NCBI GenBank assembly: GCA_963829705.1
Contig: CAWHJN010000001.1
Location: 682,001-746,000 of the forward strand
DNA: 64,000 nucleotides
Direction: 5' to 3'
Source: CAWHJN01 sp963829705
Lineage (GTDB): Bacteria; Bacteroidota; Rhodothermia; Rhodothermales; BA12
Positions 9,358 through 18,062 of this stretch are shown here, piece after piece. The translations under genes and the position numbers were made by a program. Each line of letters starts with the position of its first letter. Positions within the stretch are counted from its first letter, which is position 1. The notes below the pieces were generated by a model. It had not been told where the DNA came from. It did no database searches and saw only the letters and a list, made by a program, of their open reading frames with translations.

Positions 9358-10665
9358 ATGCGTTTCGTCATCATCGGAAACGGCATCGCGGGCGTGACGG
9401 CGGCGCGGTTCGTGCGGAAGGCCGGGCCGCACGAGATCACGATGGTCTCCGACGAAACCGAGCATCCGTACGCGCGCACGGCGCTGATGTACGTGTTCAT
9501 GGGCCACGTCCGCTACACCGACATCAAGCTCTACGAGGACGATTTCTGGGTCAAAAACCGCATCGACCGCGTGTACGGGCGCGTCGTCGGGATCGACCCC
9601 GCCGCGCATCGCGTGCGGCTGGCCGACGGCAAGGCACTCGACTACGACAGGCTGCTCGTCGCCACGGGCTCATCGGCGGTCGCGGGAAACTGGCCGGGCG
9701 AAAGCCTCTCGGGCGTGCATCATCTCTACGGCATCGGCGACGTGGAAAAGCTCGACGCGGCCGTGGGCGATGGAGAGCGCATCCGCCGCGCCGTCGTCAT
9801 CGGCGGCGGGCTGACGGGCGTCGAGCTTTCCGAGATGCTCCACACGCGCGGCGTGCCGGTGACGTTTCTCGTGCGCGGCGACCGCTTCATGGGCACCACG
9901 CTGCCCCCCGAGGAATCCGCGCTCGTCGAACACGAAATCCGCCGCCACGGCATCAGTCTGCGGATGAGCGAGGAGGCCGAGCGGTTCGAGGGCGAGGAGC
10001 ACGTCGAGTCCGTCATCACGAAAAAGGGAGAGCGCCTCGACGCCGATCTCGTCGGCGTGACCGTCGGCGTGCGGCCCAACCTGTCGGCGCTGGATGGCTC
10101 GGGGATCGAAACCCGAAAAGGCGTGCTGGTGGACGCGCACCTCCGCACGAGCGCGCCGGACGTGTTCGCGGCGGGCGACTGCGTCGAGTGGCGCGACGTG
10201 CGGAACGGACACGCGCCGGTCGAGCAGTTGTGGTACAGCGGGCGGCGGCAGGGGTACTTCGCGGCGCGCAATATGCTCGGCGACGCCGTGCCGCACGAGA
10301 AGGGCGTGTTTTTCAACTCGGCCAAGTTCTACACGCTCGAATGGCAGACGTACGGAGCCGTCCCGCCCGCGCCCGCCGAGGGCACCGCGAGCGTCGTCTG
10401 GCAGAGCGGGCAACAACTCATCCGGCTCGTCTACGACACGCGCACGCTTGCCCTCGTGGGCGTGAACGTGCTGGGCGTCCGCTACCGCGCCGATGTGTGC
10501 CAGGCGTGGATCAAGGCCGCCACGCCGCTCCCCGAAGTCGTCGCACACTTGCCGCGCGCCAACTTCGACCCCGAGTTTCACCGCCGCCCCGAGAAAGCCG
10601 TGCAACGCGCCTTCCGCGCCCGGCAGCATCAACTCGGCCAGCACTCAACCCTCACGCTCGCATGA
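9358..10665 (+). CDS. FAD-dependent NAD(P) oxidoreductase, NirB/rubredoxin-reductase type
   Basis: A 435-residue flavoprotein with the FAD-binding GNGIAGVTAARF at the N-terminus, the NAD(P)-binding VIGGGLTGVELSEML (about residue 143) and the second FAD motif TSAPDVFAAGDC. This layout is shared by nitrite-reductase large-subunit N-termini and rubredoxin or ferredoxin reductases. No redox-active CxxC disulphide of the glutathione-reductase type is visible. The ATG at 9358 directly precedes the first beta strand. The stop overlaps the next gene by four bases (ATGA), so it most likely passes electrons between NAD(P)H and the membrane iron-sulphur protein encoded next. The exact electron acceptor is not known. 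Confidence 0.8.
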   Translation: MRFVIIGNGIAGVTAARFVRKAGPHEITMVSDETEHPYARTALMYVFMGHVRYTDIKLYEDDFWVKNRIDRVYGRVVGIDPAAHRVRLADGKALDYDRLLVATGSSAVAGNWPGESLSGVHHLYGIGDVEKLDAAVGDGERIRRAVVIGGGLTGVELSEMLHTRGVPVTFLVRGDRFMGTTLPPEESALVEHEIRRHGISLRMSEEAERFEGEEHVESVITKKGERLDADLVGVTVGVRPNLSALDGSGIETRKGVLVDAHLRTSAPDVFAAGDCVEWRDVRNGHAPVEQLWYSGRRQGYFAARNMLGDAVPHEKGVFFNSAKFYTLEWQTYGAVPPAPAEGTASVVWQSGQQLIRLVYDTRTLALVGVNVLGVRYRADVCQAWIKAATPLPEVVAHLPRANFDPEFHRRPEKAVQRAFRARQHQLGQHSTLTLA

Positions 10666-11999
10666 CGCCCGAACCCTCGCTCAGCCTCACCGCGCCCTCC
10701 ACCGATCTGCCGGTGGATCAGAAAATCGGCGTGGCGCTCGTCGTGGTCGGACTCGCGTGCTTTGCGCTCGCGCTCGGCGGCGTCAACGGGCCGCTCGTGC
10801 TCGCGGGCAGCGTCGCCGCGCTGTTCGTGGGCACCGTCCTCGTCGCCCGCCGCTTTCTCCAGAAGCCCGCCGGCGTCGACCACGACGGCATCTGGCAGTC
10901 GTCGAGCACCGGGCGCGGCCTCGTGGCATGGGCCGTAGCCGTGGCGCTGACGCTGTTCTACTGCGTGCTCTACTGGTGGCCGCAGGCGATGGCGGGGCTG
11001 GTGGGCTTGTTCGATCCCGTCGCCGACTTCATCGGCTACCCGGAGGGCGTCGAGTCGCGGCGCTGGGTGATGTACGGATCGCTCTACACGCTGGCCGTCG
11101 TGGTGATGGGCGTGCGGGCGCTCATCAAATACCGCCACACGCGTTACCAGATGATCCGCACGCTCAGCGTGATGTTTTTCCAGGCGGGCTTCGGCTTTTC
11201 GATTCCGTACCTCATGGTGCGCTTCAACCGGCCCGAGTTCTACTTCCACTACTTCTGGCCGCTCAAGTACGATTACGCCTGGCCGGGCGCGCTGGGATGG
11301 CTGCCTGCCGCGCTGTTCATTTTCGGGCTGGCGATGATCTTCGTCGTCACGCCCGTGCTCACGTACTTTTTCGGCAAGCGGTGGTACTGCTCGTGGGTGT
11401 GCGGCTGTGGCGGACTGGCCGAGACGATGGGCGATCCATACCGGCAGCTATCGGACAAATCGACGCGCGCGTGGAAAATCGAGCGGTGGACGGTTCACGG
11501 CGTGCTCGTCTTCGTCGTCGTGACGACGGTGCTCCTGTGGATCAACAGCGCGACGGGCGGGGCCGTGTTCGGCGGGCTGAGTGGGACGCTGTCGTCGTGG
11601 TACGGCTTTTTCATCGGGCTGGTGTGGGCGGGCGTCGTGGGCGTCGGTTTCTACCCGCTCATGGGCACGCGCGTGTGGTGCCGCTACGGTTGCCCGATGG
11701 CGGCGATCCTGGGCTTGCAGCAGCGCCTGTTCTCGCGCTTCCGCATCACCACCAACGGCGGCCAGTGCATCTCGTGTGGCAACTGCTCGACGTACTGCGA
11801 GATGGGCATCGACGTGAAGTGGTACGCGCAGCGCGGTCAGAACGTGATTCGGGCCTCGTGCGTCGGCTGCGGCGTGTGCGCGACCGTCTGCCCGCGCGGC
11901 GTGCTCAAGCTCGAAAACGGCCCGCGCCCGGGCCGCTACAACGGCCAGACGCTCTTCCCCGAAGCCAGCCTCGACATTCTCGAAGAGGGTAACTGGTAG
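10662..11999 (+). CDS. NapH/NosR-like polytopic 4Fe-4S membrane protein
   Basis: A 445-residue protein with about seven membrane segments. It carries the CxxxCxC pattern WYCSWVCGCGG, a second WCRYGCPMA motif, and two ferredoxin-type clusters near the C-terminus (CISCGNCSTYC and CVGCGVCATVCP). This is the NapH/NosR/CcoG superfamily that moves electrons across or along the inner membrane. It begins inside the 3' end of the FAD oxidoreductase gene (4-base overlap), so the two probably form one complex. No nap, nos, fix or cco genes are nearby, so naming it after one of those systems is not justified. Confidence 0.8.
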   Translation: MTPEPSLSLTAPSTDLPVDQKIGVALVVVGLACFALALGGVNGPLVLAGSVAALFVGTVLVARRFLQKPAGVDHDGIWQSSSTGRGLVAWAVAVALTLFYCVLYWWPQAMAGLVGLFDPVADFIGYPEGVESRRWVMYGSLYTLAVVVMGVRALIKYRHTRYQMIRTLSVMFFQAGFGFSIPYLMVRFNRPEFYFHYFWPLKYDYAWPGALGWLPAALFIFGLAMIFVVTPVLTYFFGKRWYCSWVCGCGGLAETMGDPYRQLSDKSTRAWKIERWTVHGVLVFVVVTTVLLWINSATGGAVFGGLSGTLSSWYGFFIGLVWAGVVGVGFYPLMGTRVWCRYGCPMAAILGLQQRLFSRFRITTNGGQCISCGNCSTYCEMGIDVKWYAQRGQNVIRASCVGCGVCATVCPRGVLKLENGPRPGRYNGQTLFPEASLDILEEGNW

Positions 12000-12038
12000 T
12001 TATCCCGAATGACAAAGGACGAGCCATTATCTTCCCCC

Positions 12039-12689
12039 ATGCCCCACCGCCCGCTCATCACCGACGCCCACGTGCGCGAGGCCGCCCGCGCGGGCAGGCC
12101 GCTCGTCGTCGCGCCCGGCGCGCTCGTCACGCCGCTCGCCCGCGACACGGCGCGCGAACTGAAGGTGGCGTTCGTCGCGCCCGCCGCCGCGACCCCCACG
12201 CCCGCGGGACCGTCGTCGCCGCTCGCGCCGAAGCGCATCGCGCTGGGCAGCGATCACGGCGGCTTCGCGCTCAAAACGCAGCTCCTGCCATTCGTGAAAG
12301 AGATGGGCTGGGACGTGCTCGACCTCGGCACCGACTCCGAGGCGTCGGTGGATTACCCCGTGTTCGCCTACGCTGTGGGCCGCGCCGTCGCGCTCGGGCA
12401 GGCGCGGCTCGGCATCATGATCGACGGCGCGGGCCTCGGCTCGGCGATGGTGTGCAACAAGATCCCCGGCATCCGGGCGGCGTGCGCCTACAACAGCTTT
12501 ACCGCGTGGAACGCGCGGGCGCACAACGACGCCAACGTCCTCACCCTCGGCAGCCGGACGCTGGGCGTCGAAGTCTGCAAGTTCGTCGTCAAGATGTTTC
12601 TGGAAACGAGTTTCGAAGGCGGACGCCACGAGGCGCGTGTCGCCCTGATCGACGACGTGGGGCGGCGCTTTCTGGGCGAGAAAGGATGA
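12039..12689 (+). CDS. RpiB/LacA/LacB family sugar-phosphate isomerase with N-terminal extension
   Basis: The C-terminal 150 residues are an RpiB-type ribose-5-phosphate isomerase: GSDHGGFALK, DYPVFAYAVGRAV, GAGLGSAMVCNKIPGIRAA and HNDANVLTLGSRT. About 65 extra residues precede it, including REAARAGRPLVVAPGALVTP, a motif that resembles N-terminal segments on some microcompartment-associated enzymes. No shell protein genes are in the window, so that link is only a resemblance. I chose the ATG at 12039 because a pyrimidine-rich run precedes it, as at many starts here; an in-frame ATG at 12009 is the alternative. A perfect hairpin terminator follows at 12725. Confidence 0.8.
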   Translation: MPHRPLITDAHVREAARAGRPLVVAPGALVTPLARDTARELKVAFVAPAAATPTPAGPSSPLAPKRIALGSDHGGFALKTQLLPFVKEMGWDVLDLGTDSEASVDYPVFAYAVGRAVALGQARLGIMIDGAGLGSAMVCNKIPGIRAACAYNSFTAWNARAHNDANVLTLGSRTLGVEVCKFVVKMFLETSFEGGRHEARVALIDDVGRRFLGEKG

Positions 12690-12724
12690 GACGCGCTTTC
12701 TGGTGCCCTCGGCTTTTCACAGAC

Positions 12725-12757
12725 AATCCGGCGGCCTCGGGCGACCGGATTTTATTT
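12725..12757 (+). terminator. Rho-independent terminator after the RpiB-type gene
   Basis: AATCCGG (12725-12731) pairs with CCGGATT (12745-12751) around a 13-base GC-rich loop and is followed by TTATTTT. It lies 36 bases after the isomerase stop and 48 bases before lpdA, so lpdA should have its own promoter in the short gap. Confidence 0.7.
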
Positions 12758-12805
12758 TGACCTGTTCGCCTGTTTCCTGCTACCTGACCTAACACCTCCC
12801 CTCTT

Positions 12806-14221
12806 ATGGCAAATCCTCAGTACGACGTCGTCGTCATCGGCACCGGCCCCGGCGGCTATGAAACGGCCATCCGCTCGGCGCAGCTTGGCTTCAAAACCGC
12901 CGTCGTCGAGAAGAACAAGCTCGGCGGCGTGTGCCTCAACATCGGCTGCATCCCCACGAAAGCCCTCCTCAAGAGCGCCGAGTTGATGGACTACGCCAGC
13001 CACTTCGAGGCGTACGGGCTGACGGGCCAGGCGAAGGCCAACTTCGACAAGGTCATCGAGCGCAGCCGGGGCGTGGCGGACAAGATGAACAAGGGCGTCG
13101 CCTACCTGATGAAGAAAAACAAGATCGACGTGGTGATGGGCCACGCGACGCTCGAAGGCAACGGCCAGATCGACATCCAGCCGTCCGAGACGATGGACGG
13201 CGAGAAGGTGGGGGAGGCGAAAAAAATCTCGGCCAAGCACATCATCGTGGCGACCGGCGCGCGGGCGCGCGAGATCCCGCCGCTGCCCGTCGATGGCAAA
13301 AAGGTCATCACCTACAAAGAGGCGATGCTCCAGAAGACGCCGCCCAAGCGCCTCGTCGTCGTCGGCGCGGGCGCCATCGGCGTCGAGTTCGCGTACTTCT
13401 ACCACCACATGGGCACCGAAGTCACCATCATCGAGGTGATGGACCGGCTGGTGCCCGTCGAGGACGCCGAGGTGTCGAAAGAGCTGGAGAAGGCGTACAA
13501 GAAGATGGGCGTCACGCTGATGATGAACGCGCAGGTGCAGGGCGTGGACACGAAGGGCAAGACGGTGAAGGTGCAGGTGAAGACCAAGAAAGGCGACGAA
13601 ACCATCGAGTGTGACCAGGTGCTCTCCGCCGTCGGCGTCGTCGGCAACGTCGAGAACATCGGCCTGGAAAAGCTCGGCATCAAGACCGATCGCGGCTCTA
13701 TCGTCGTGGACGAGTTCGGGCGCACGGGCGTCGAGGGCATTTACGCGATCGGCGACGTGGCGGGCGCGCCGTGGCTGGCGCACAAGGCGTCGCACGAGGG
13801 CATCATCTGCATTGAGAAGATCGCGGGCAAAGACCCGCATCCGCTCGACAAGCTCAACATCCCCGGCTGCACCTACTGCAACCCGCAGATTGCCTCGGTG
13901 GGCTACACCGAGAAGGCCGCGAAGGAAGCGGGGTATGAGATCAAGGTGGGCAAATTCCCGTTCTCGGCCAACGGCAAGGCCAGCGCCATTGGCCACACCG
14001 AGGGCTTCGTGAAGGTCATCTACGACGCCAAGTACGGCGAATTCCTCGGCTGCCACATCGTCGGGCCCGAGGCTACGGAGATGATCGCCGAGGCCGTGAC
14101 AGCGCGCACGCTCGAGACGACGGCGCACGAGATCATGGACGCCATCCACCCGCACCCGACGCTCTCGGAGGCGGTGATGGAGGCCACGAAGGTCGCCTAT
14201 GGCATCCCGATGAACATCTGA
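12806..14221 (+). CDS. lpdA: Dihydrolipoyl dehydrogenase
   Basis: The E3 component of 2-oxoacid dehydrogenase complexes; it reoxidises dihydrolipoamide with NAD+. It has the FAD motif GTGPGGYETAIRSA, the redox disulphide in GGVCLNIGCIPTKAL (Cys near residues 43 and 48), the NAD motif VVGAGAIGVEFAYFY, GIYAIGDV, and the catalytic His-Glu pair in HPHPTLSEAVMEA. The length of 471 residues is typical. The ATG at 12806 follows a CACCTCCCCTCTT leader. The acyltransferase and decarboxylase genes are not adjacent. A strong bidirectional terminator follows. Confidence 0.95.
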   Translation: MANPQYDVVVIGTGPGGYETAIRSAQLGFKTAVVEKNKLGGVCLNIGCIPTKALLKSAELMDYASHFEAYGLTGQAKANFDKVIERSRGVADKMNKGVAYLMKKNKIDVVMGHATLEGNGQIDIQPSETMDGEKVGEAKKISAKHIIVATGARAREIPPLPVDGKKVITYKEAMLQKTPPKRLVVVGAGAIGVEFAYFYHHMGTEVTIIEVMDRLVPVEDAEVSKELEKAYKKMGVTLMMNAQVQGVDTKGKTVKVQVKTKKGDETIECDQVLSAVGVVGNVENIGLEKLGIKTDRGSIVVDEFGRTGVEGIYAIGDVAGAPWLAHKASHEGIICIEKIAGKDPHPLDKLNIPGCTYCNPQIASVGYTEKAAKEAGYEIKVGKFPFSANGKASAIGHTEGFVKVIYDAKYGEFLGCHIVGPEATEMIAEAVTARTLETTAHEIMDAIHPHPTLSEAVMEATKVAYGIPMNI

Positions 14222-14243
14222 TCTTTTCGGATCGGGTACACGA

Positions 14244-14279
14244 AAAACCTCCGGGGTCTTTTGGGGCCTCGGAGGTTTT
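14244..14279. terminator. Bidirectional terminator between lpdA and the NarL-type regulator
   Basis: AAAACCTCCG (14244-14253) pairs perfectly with CGGAGGTTTT (14270-14279). The A-tract and T-tract make it work on both strands, which fits its place between convergent genes: it sits 22 bases after the lpdA stop and 4 bases before the regulator stop. Confidence 0.9.
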
Positions 14280-14283
14280 CTCG

Positions 14284-14934
14284 TTACCGCTCGCCGAGAA
14301 AGCGCAGCACGGCTTCGGTGCGCGAGCGCACGTGCAGCTTGTCGTAGATGCTGCGGACGTGGGCGCGCACGGTGTCGAGGCTGATGAAGAGGGCGTCGGC
14401 GATTTCGCGGTAGCGGTAGCCACCGGCGAGCAGGTTGAGCACGTCGCGCTCGCGAGGCGTCAGCGCCGCCGCCGGGTCGGGCTGCTCAGGCGTGGCATGG
14501 AACGACTGCACCACTTTGCGCGCAATGCTGCTCGACATCGGCGCGCCGCCTCGGACGACGTCGGCGATAGAGCCGAGCAGGTCGGCGGAGGGGGCGCGTT
14601 TGAGCAGGTAGCCGCTCGCGCCTGCCTTGAGGGCGTTGAAGATCTGCTCTACGTCGTCGTAGACCGTCAGCATGACGATGGGCAGCAGCGGAAAGCGAGC
14701 ATGGAGCAGCCGCACGCCTTCGATGCCGGAGAGCCCCGGCAGGTGGATGTCCATCAGCAGCACGTCGGCCTCGCCAGCGAAGCCGTGCAGCGCGGCCTCG
14801 ACGCTCGGATAGCTTCCGGCAACGTCGAAGCCCGCGGAGGACGCCAGCAGCGCCTCCAGTCCCTGCCGCGTCCCGGCGTCGTCCTCCACAAAGACCACGC
14901 GAATGGCAGATTGGTCGGCAGAAGGTTGCGGCAT
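14284..14934 (-). CDS. NarL/FixJ-family response regulator
   Basis: The N-terminal receiver domain starts VVFVEDDAGTRQGLEALL and has the phospho-Asp in LLMDIHLPGLSG. The C-terminal LuxR-type helix-turn-helix is clear: LTPRERDVLNLLAGGYRYRE followed by DTVRAHVRSIYDKL. The 216 residues fit the family. I chose the ATG at 14934; an in-frame ATG at 14967 adds 11 residues encoded by a CACCTTCCACCGCTCCC-like leader of the kind seen before other starts. The gene lies 47 bp downstream of a HisKA_3 kinase on the same strand, which is its probable partner. Its target genes cannot be read from the sequence. Confidence 0.92.
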   Translation of the reverse strand: MPQPSADQSAIRVVFVEDDAGTRQGLEALLASSAGFDVAGSYPSVEAALHGFAGEADVLLMDIHLPGLSGIEGVRLLHARFPLLPIVMLTVYDDVEQIFNALKAGASGYLLKRAPSADLLGSIADVVRGGAPMSSSIARKVVQSFHATPEQPDPAAALTPRERDVLNLLAGGYRYREIADALFISLDTVRAHVRSIYDKLHVRSRTEAVLRFLGER

Positions 14935-14981
14935 GGCAGCAGGGAGCGGTGGAAGGTGAGTCCCCATGATCGGGCGCGGCC

Positions 14982-17912
14982 TCACCCGCGTCCATTCCCC
15001 AATGATGCGATTTTTTCCGGGTGCAGCGGTAGCGAGAAAGCCACGCAGGTGCCCGCTCCCGGAGCCGTCGTGATCTCCACGGTGCCACCGACGCCCTCGA
15101 TGCGGCGGCGCATGTTGATGAGCCCGTGGCCGTCCCGTCCGGGACAGGCCGCGTCGAAGCCGTCGCCGTCGTCCTCCACCTCGATGCAGATGCAGGCGGC
15201 GTCGGCAGCGAAGCGCAGGTGGAGCGTGCGCGCCCGCGCATGCCGGACGCTGTTGCAGAGTGCTTCGCGCACCGCGAGAAAGACGGGATGCCGGACGTTC
15301 GCCGACAGGTGCCCCTCGGGCCATGCGGGCGGCACGTCGAGCCGGAGGACGAGGTCGGCGTGGGCGCAGAGCGTTTCGGCTTGCATGCAGAGGTAGTCGG
15401 AGAAATGTTCGAGCCCGTCGTGCGTGGCGTCGAGGGCCCAGACGATGGCATCGAGCTCCTCGACCGCCGACTGCGCCGCCGACTGGATCTGGCCGAGGGT
15501 TTCGGGAGCGTCCCCGACGCTGCGGGCGCGGGCCACCTCGGTGAGCAGCTTGATCTGGGTGAGGGTGGCCCCTACCTGGTCGTGTACGTCGGCGGCGATG
15601 CGGGCGCGTTCCTGTTCGAGTTCGCCCGCCACGCGCTGCTCCACTTCGAGGGCGCGCAGGCGGCGGCGCACCCGCCGCGTCGTCAGCGTCCGCACGGTCA
15701 GCACGATCCCGCTGAGGCCGAGCAGTCCGAGGAGCACGCGAAACCAGGTGCGTTGCCACAGCGACGGCACCACGTAGAGGGCCAGCGCACGCTCCGGCCC
15801 CCACACGCCCTCGGCACCAGCGGCCTGCACGGCGAAACGATGCTCGCCGGGGGGCAGATTGGTGTAGCGCGCCTCCCGTCCGGCACCGGCATCCACCCAC
15901 GCGGAGTCGAGTACGTCCATCCGGTAGCGGTAGCGCGCCCGCGCCGGTTCACCGAGGCCGAGGGCCGCGAAGCGCAGCGAGAACACCGTCTGCCGGGACG
16001 TGAGCACCAGCCGCTCACGCAGGTTGATGTCCGGCTCGCCCGTGACGGGTTCATCGAAACGGGTCAGCGCGGTAAAGGTCACTGCCGGGCCGAGGGTAGG
16101 CGCGCGCAGATGATCGCGCCCGACGATGGAGAGCCCGTTGACGGTGCCAAAAACCAGCCGGCCGTCGGAGGTCTGGAGAGCGGCTCCCGCATTGAGTTCT
16201 TCGTTCGACAGGCCATCGGTGCGGGTGAAACGGCGGACGGTGCCTCGCGCCGGATCGTAGCGGAGCAGCCCGCTGTTGGTGCCCATCCACAGGCCACCGG
16301 CGGCGTCGCGCAGCAGGCTGTAGAGGTACGGAAAGCGCTGCGTCGCCGGCAGCGGCAACGGATGCACCTCGAACGCGCCTGTGTGCGGGTCGAAGGTATA
16401 GAGCCCTTCGCTGGTGGCCACCCACAGCCGACGCGGCCCCTCCTCCACGACCGCGCTGCCGCGGAGTCGGCAGTCCGGGGGGGTGTAGCGATGCTCTACC
16501 AGCCCGCCGACGAGGCGCACGATGCCCGCGCACAGCGTCGTTCCCCAGGTGGCCCCCGAGGGGCCGCGGTGGAGCGCCAGCACGCGCCCCAACCCGCCCA
16601 GCTCCTGTGTTCGGTTCTCGAACGCGCCCTGCCGGGGCCGGTAGTAAAACCCCGCCCCTGCCGCCATCCACAGGCCCCCTTCCGCGTCGTTGACGAAAAC
16701 GCGCGCGGCGCGTGGGATGCCGTCGAACCACGGCACCGGGACCGCATCGAAACGGCCTTCGGACAGCAGGAAGAGCCCGCTGCGGGTGCCCGCCCACAGA
16801 CGCCCTTCGTCGTCCGCAAACACGCCGGGCACGGGTTCATCAGCCAGGCCTGGCAGCGGGATTCGGCTGAAACGCCCGGCCTGGTCGAGCACGTGCAGCC
16901 CTTCCGCCGGCGACCCAGCCCAGATGCGCCCGTCCGGGGTTTCGGCGAGCGACGTGATGAGGTTGGCCGCACTCAGCGGTGGCCCGGGCAGCACGGCCTG
17001 CACCGGGCGCGCGGCGGCATCGACGCGGATAAGGCCGCCCCCATCGGTGCCGATCCACAGGGTGCCGCTTCGATCCTCGAGGAGCGCGACGATCCCGCGC
17101 TGGAACGGCAGCGGGATTTCGCGCGGCAGCACCCCCGGCCGCTCCAGCACGAAGAGCCTCCCGTCCTGCGTGGATGCCCACACCCGCCCACGGACGGAAG
17201 TGGCAAAGGCGCGCACCCCACGGGCCAGCACCACCTCGGCGTTGCCGCTCTCGTCCATCTGAAAGGCCTGCTGCGTGGTGCCTACCCACACCGTGCCCGG
17301 CTGCGGCTCGGCGAAAGCCAGCACCTGCTGCTCGCGTGCCCAGGGACCACGCAGGTTTCCCCGCACGAGGACGTACAGCCCCTCGTCTGTGCCAATCCAG
17401 AGCCTTCCGCGCGCGTCCTCGTGCAAAGCCCGCACCCACGCGGGAACATGAAATGCGCCACGGATGCCCTGCTCGTCCACGACGAGCACGCTGTCGCGCA
17501 CGCCCGCCCAGACCCCACCGCCACGCCCCGTCGCCAGCGCCGACATCTCTGTGCTGGCGACGAGGCGCTCGACCGCGCCGCGCCGCATGTCACGCAGGTG
17601 GAGCCCGCCGTGCGAGAGCACCCAGAGCTGCGTCCCGCGGGCGGCGAGCACCTGGACCCGGTTGTCCAGCACGCCTCCTTTCGGCACCCGGTGCGAAACG
17701 AACTCGACGCCGTCGAAGCGGTCGAGGCCGTCGTGCGTGCCTACCCACAGAAACCCCAGGCTGTCCTGCGCGAGCGCGTACACGCTGCTCTGCGACAGCC
17801 CGACATCGACCTCGAAAGACGTGAAGCGCAGGGAATCCTGCGGCATGGCCCTCTCCTGTGGCATGGTCGCACCGGCGACAAGCAGGACAGCGAGCAGAAA
17901 GGAGGGTGCCAT
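14982..17912 (-). CDS. Two-component sensor kinase with periplasmic beta-propeller and Y_Y_Y domain
   Basis: A 976-residue sensor. An N-terminal signal is followed by about 650 residues of propeller repeats (QDSLGFLWVGTHDGLDRFDG, GRIWAGSPAEGL, GGLWMGTNSGLLRYD), then a Y_Y_Y domain (YRYRMDVLDSAWVDAG, NLPPGEHRFAVQA), one membrane helix (FRVLLGLLGLSGIVLTV) and a HisKA_3 kinase with phospho-His in AADVHDQVGATLTQ and an ATPase lid (DDGDGFD, GHGLINMRRR). Such proteins in Bacteroidota often sense polymers or breakdown products in the periplasm; the ligand here is unknown. It should phosphorylate the regulator encoded just downstream. No SusC/SusD genes are near, so a polysaccharide role is not supported. 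Confidence 0.9.
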   Translation of the reverse strand: MAPSFLLAVLLVAGATMPQERAMPQDSLRFTSFEVDVGLSQSSVYALAQDSLGFLWVGTHDGLDRFDGVEFVSHRVPKGGVLDNRVQVLAARGTQLWVLSHGGLHLRDMRRGAVERLVASTEMSALATGRGGGVWAGVRDSVLVVDEQGIRGAFHVPAWVRALHEDARGRLWIGTDEGLYVLVRGNLRGPWAREQQVLAFAEPQPGTVWVGTTQQAFQMDESGNAEVVLARGVRAFATSVRGRVWASTQDGRLFVLERPGVLPREIPLPFQRGIVALLEDRSGTLWIGTDGGGLIRVDAAARPVQAVLPGPPLSAANLITSLAETPDGRIWAGSPAEGLHVLDQAGRFSRIPLPGLADEPVPGVFADDEGRLWAGTRSGLFLLSEGRFDAVPVPWFDGIPRAARVFVNDAEGGLWMAAGAGFYYRPRQGAFENRTQELGGLGRVLALHRGPSGATWGTTLCAGIVRLVGGLVEHRYTPPDCRLRGSAVVEEGPRRLWVATSEGLYTFDPHTGAFEVHPLPLPATQRFPYLYSLLRDAAGGLWMGTNSGLLRYDPARGTVRRFTRTDGLSNEELNAGAALQTSDGRLVFGTVNGLSIVGRDHLRAPTLGPAVTFTALTRFDEPVTGEPDINLRERLVLTSRQTVFSLRFAALGLGEPARARYRYRMDVLDSAWVDAGAGREARYTNLPPGEHRFAVQAAGAEGVWGPERALALYVVPSLWQRTWFRVLLGLLGLSGIVLTVRTLTTRRVRRRLRALEVEQRVAGELEQERARIAADVHDQVGATLTQIKLLTEVARARSVGDAPETLGQIQSAAQSAVEELDAIVWALDATHDGLEHFSDYLCMQAETLCAHADLVLRLDVPPAWPEGHLSANVRHPVFLAVREALCNSVRHARARTLHLRFAADAACICIEVEDDGDGFDAACPGRDGHGLINMRRRIEGVGGTVEITTAPGAGTCVAFSLPLHPEKIASLGNGRG

Positions 17913-18062
17913 AGCGCCGAAGGAGGGAAGTCGTCAGGCGCGCAGCGCGGGCAAACACGCTCGCCACGCAGCCCCTCTACCCCGGATGGTCACGGAGCAT
18001 AGCCGGATGTTACGAACCAGGAACGCTACTTTCCGCAGCAACATGCCTCGCCTGTCGGATGC

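Noticed and set aside
12039..12689. A bacterial microcompartment locus
   Set aside because: Only the N-terminal segment of the isomerase resembles microcompartment enzymes; no shell protein gene occurs in the window.
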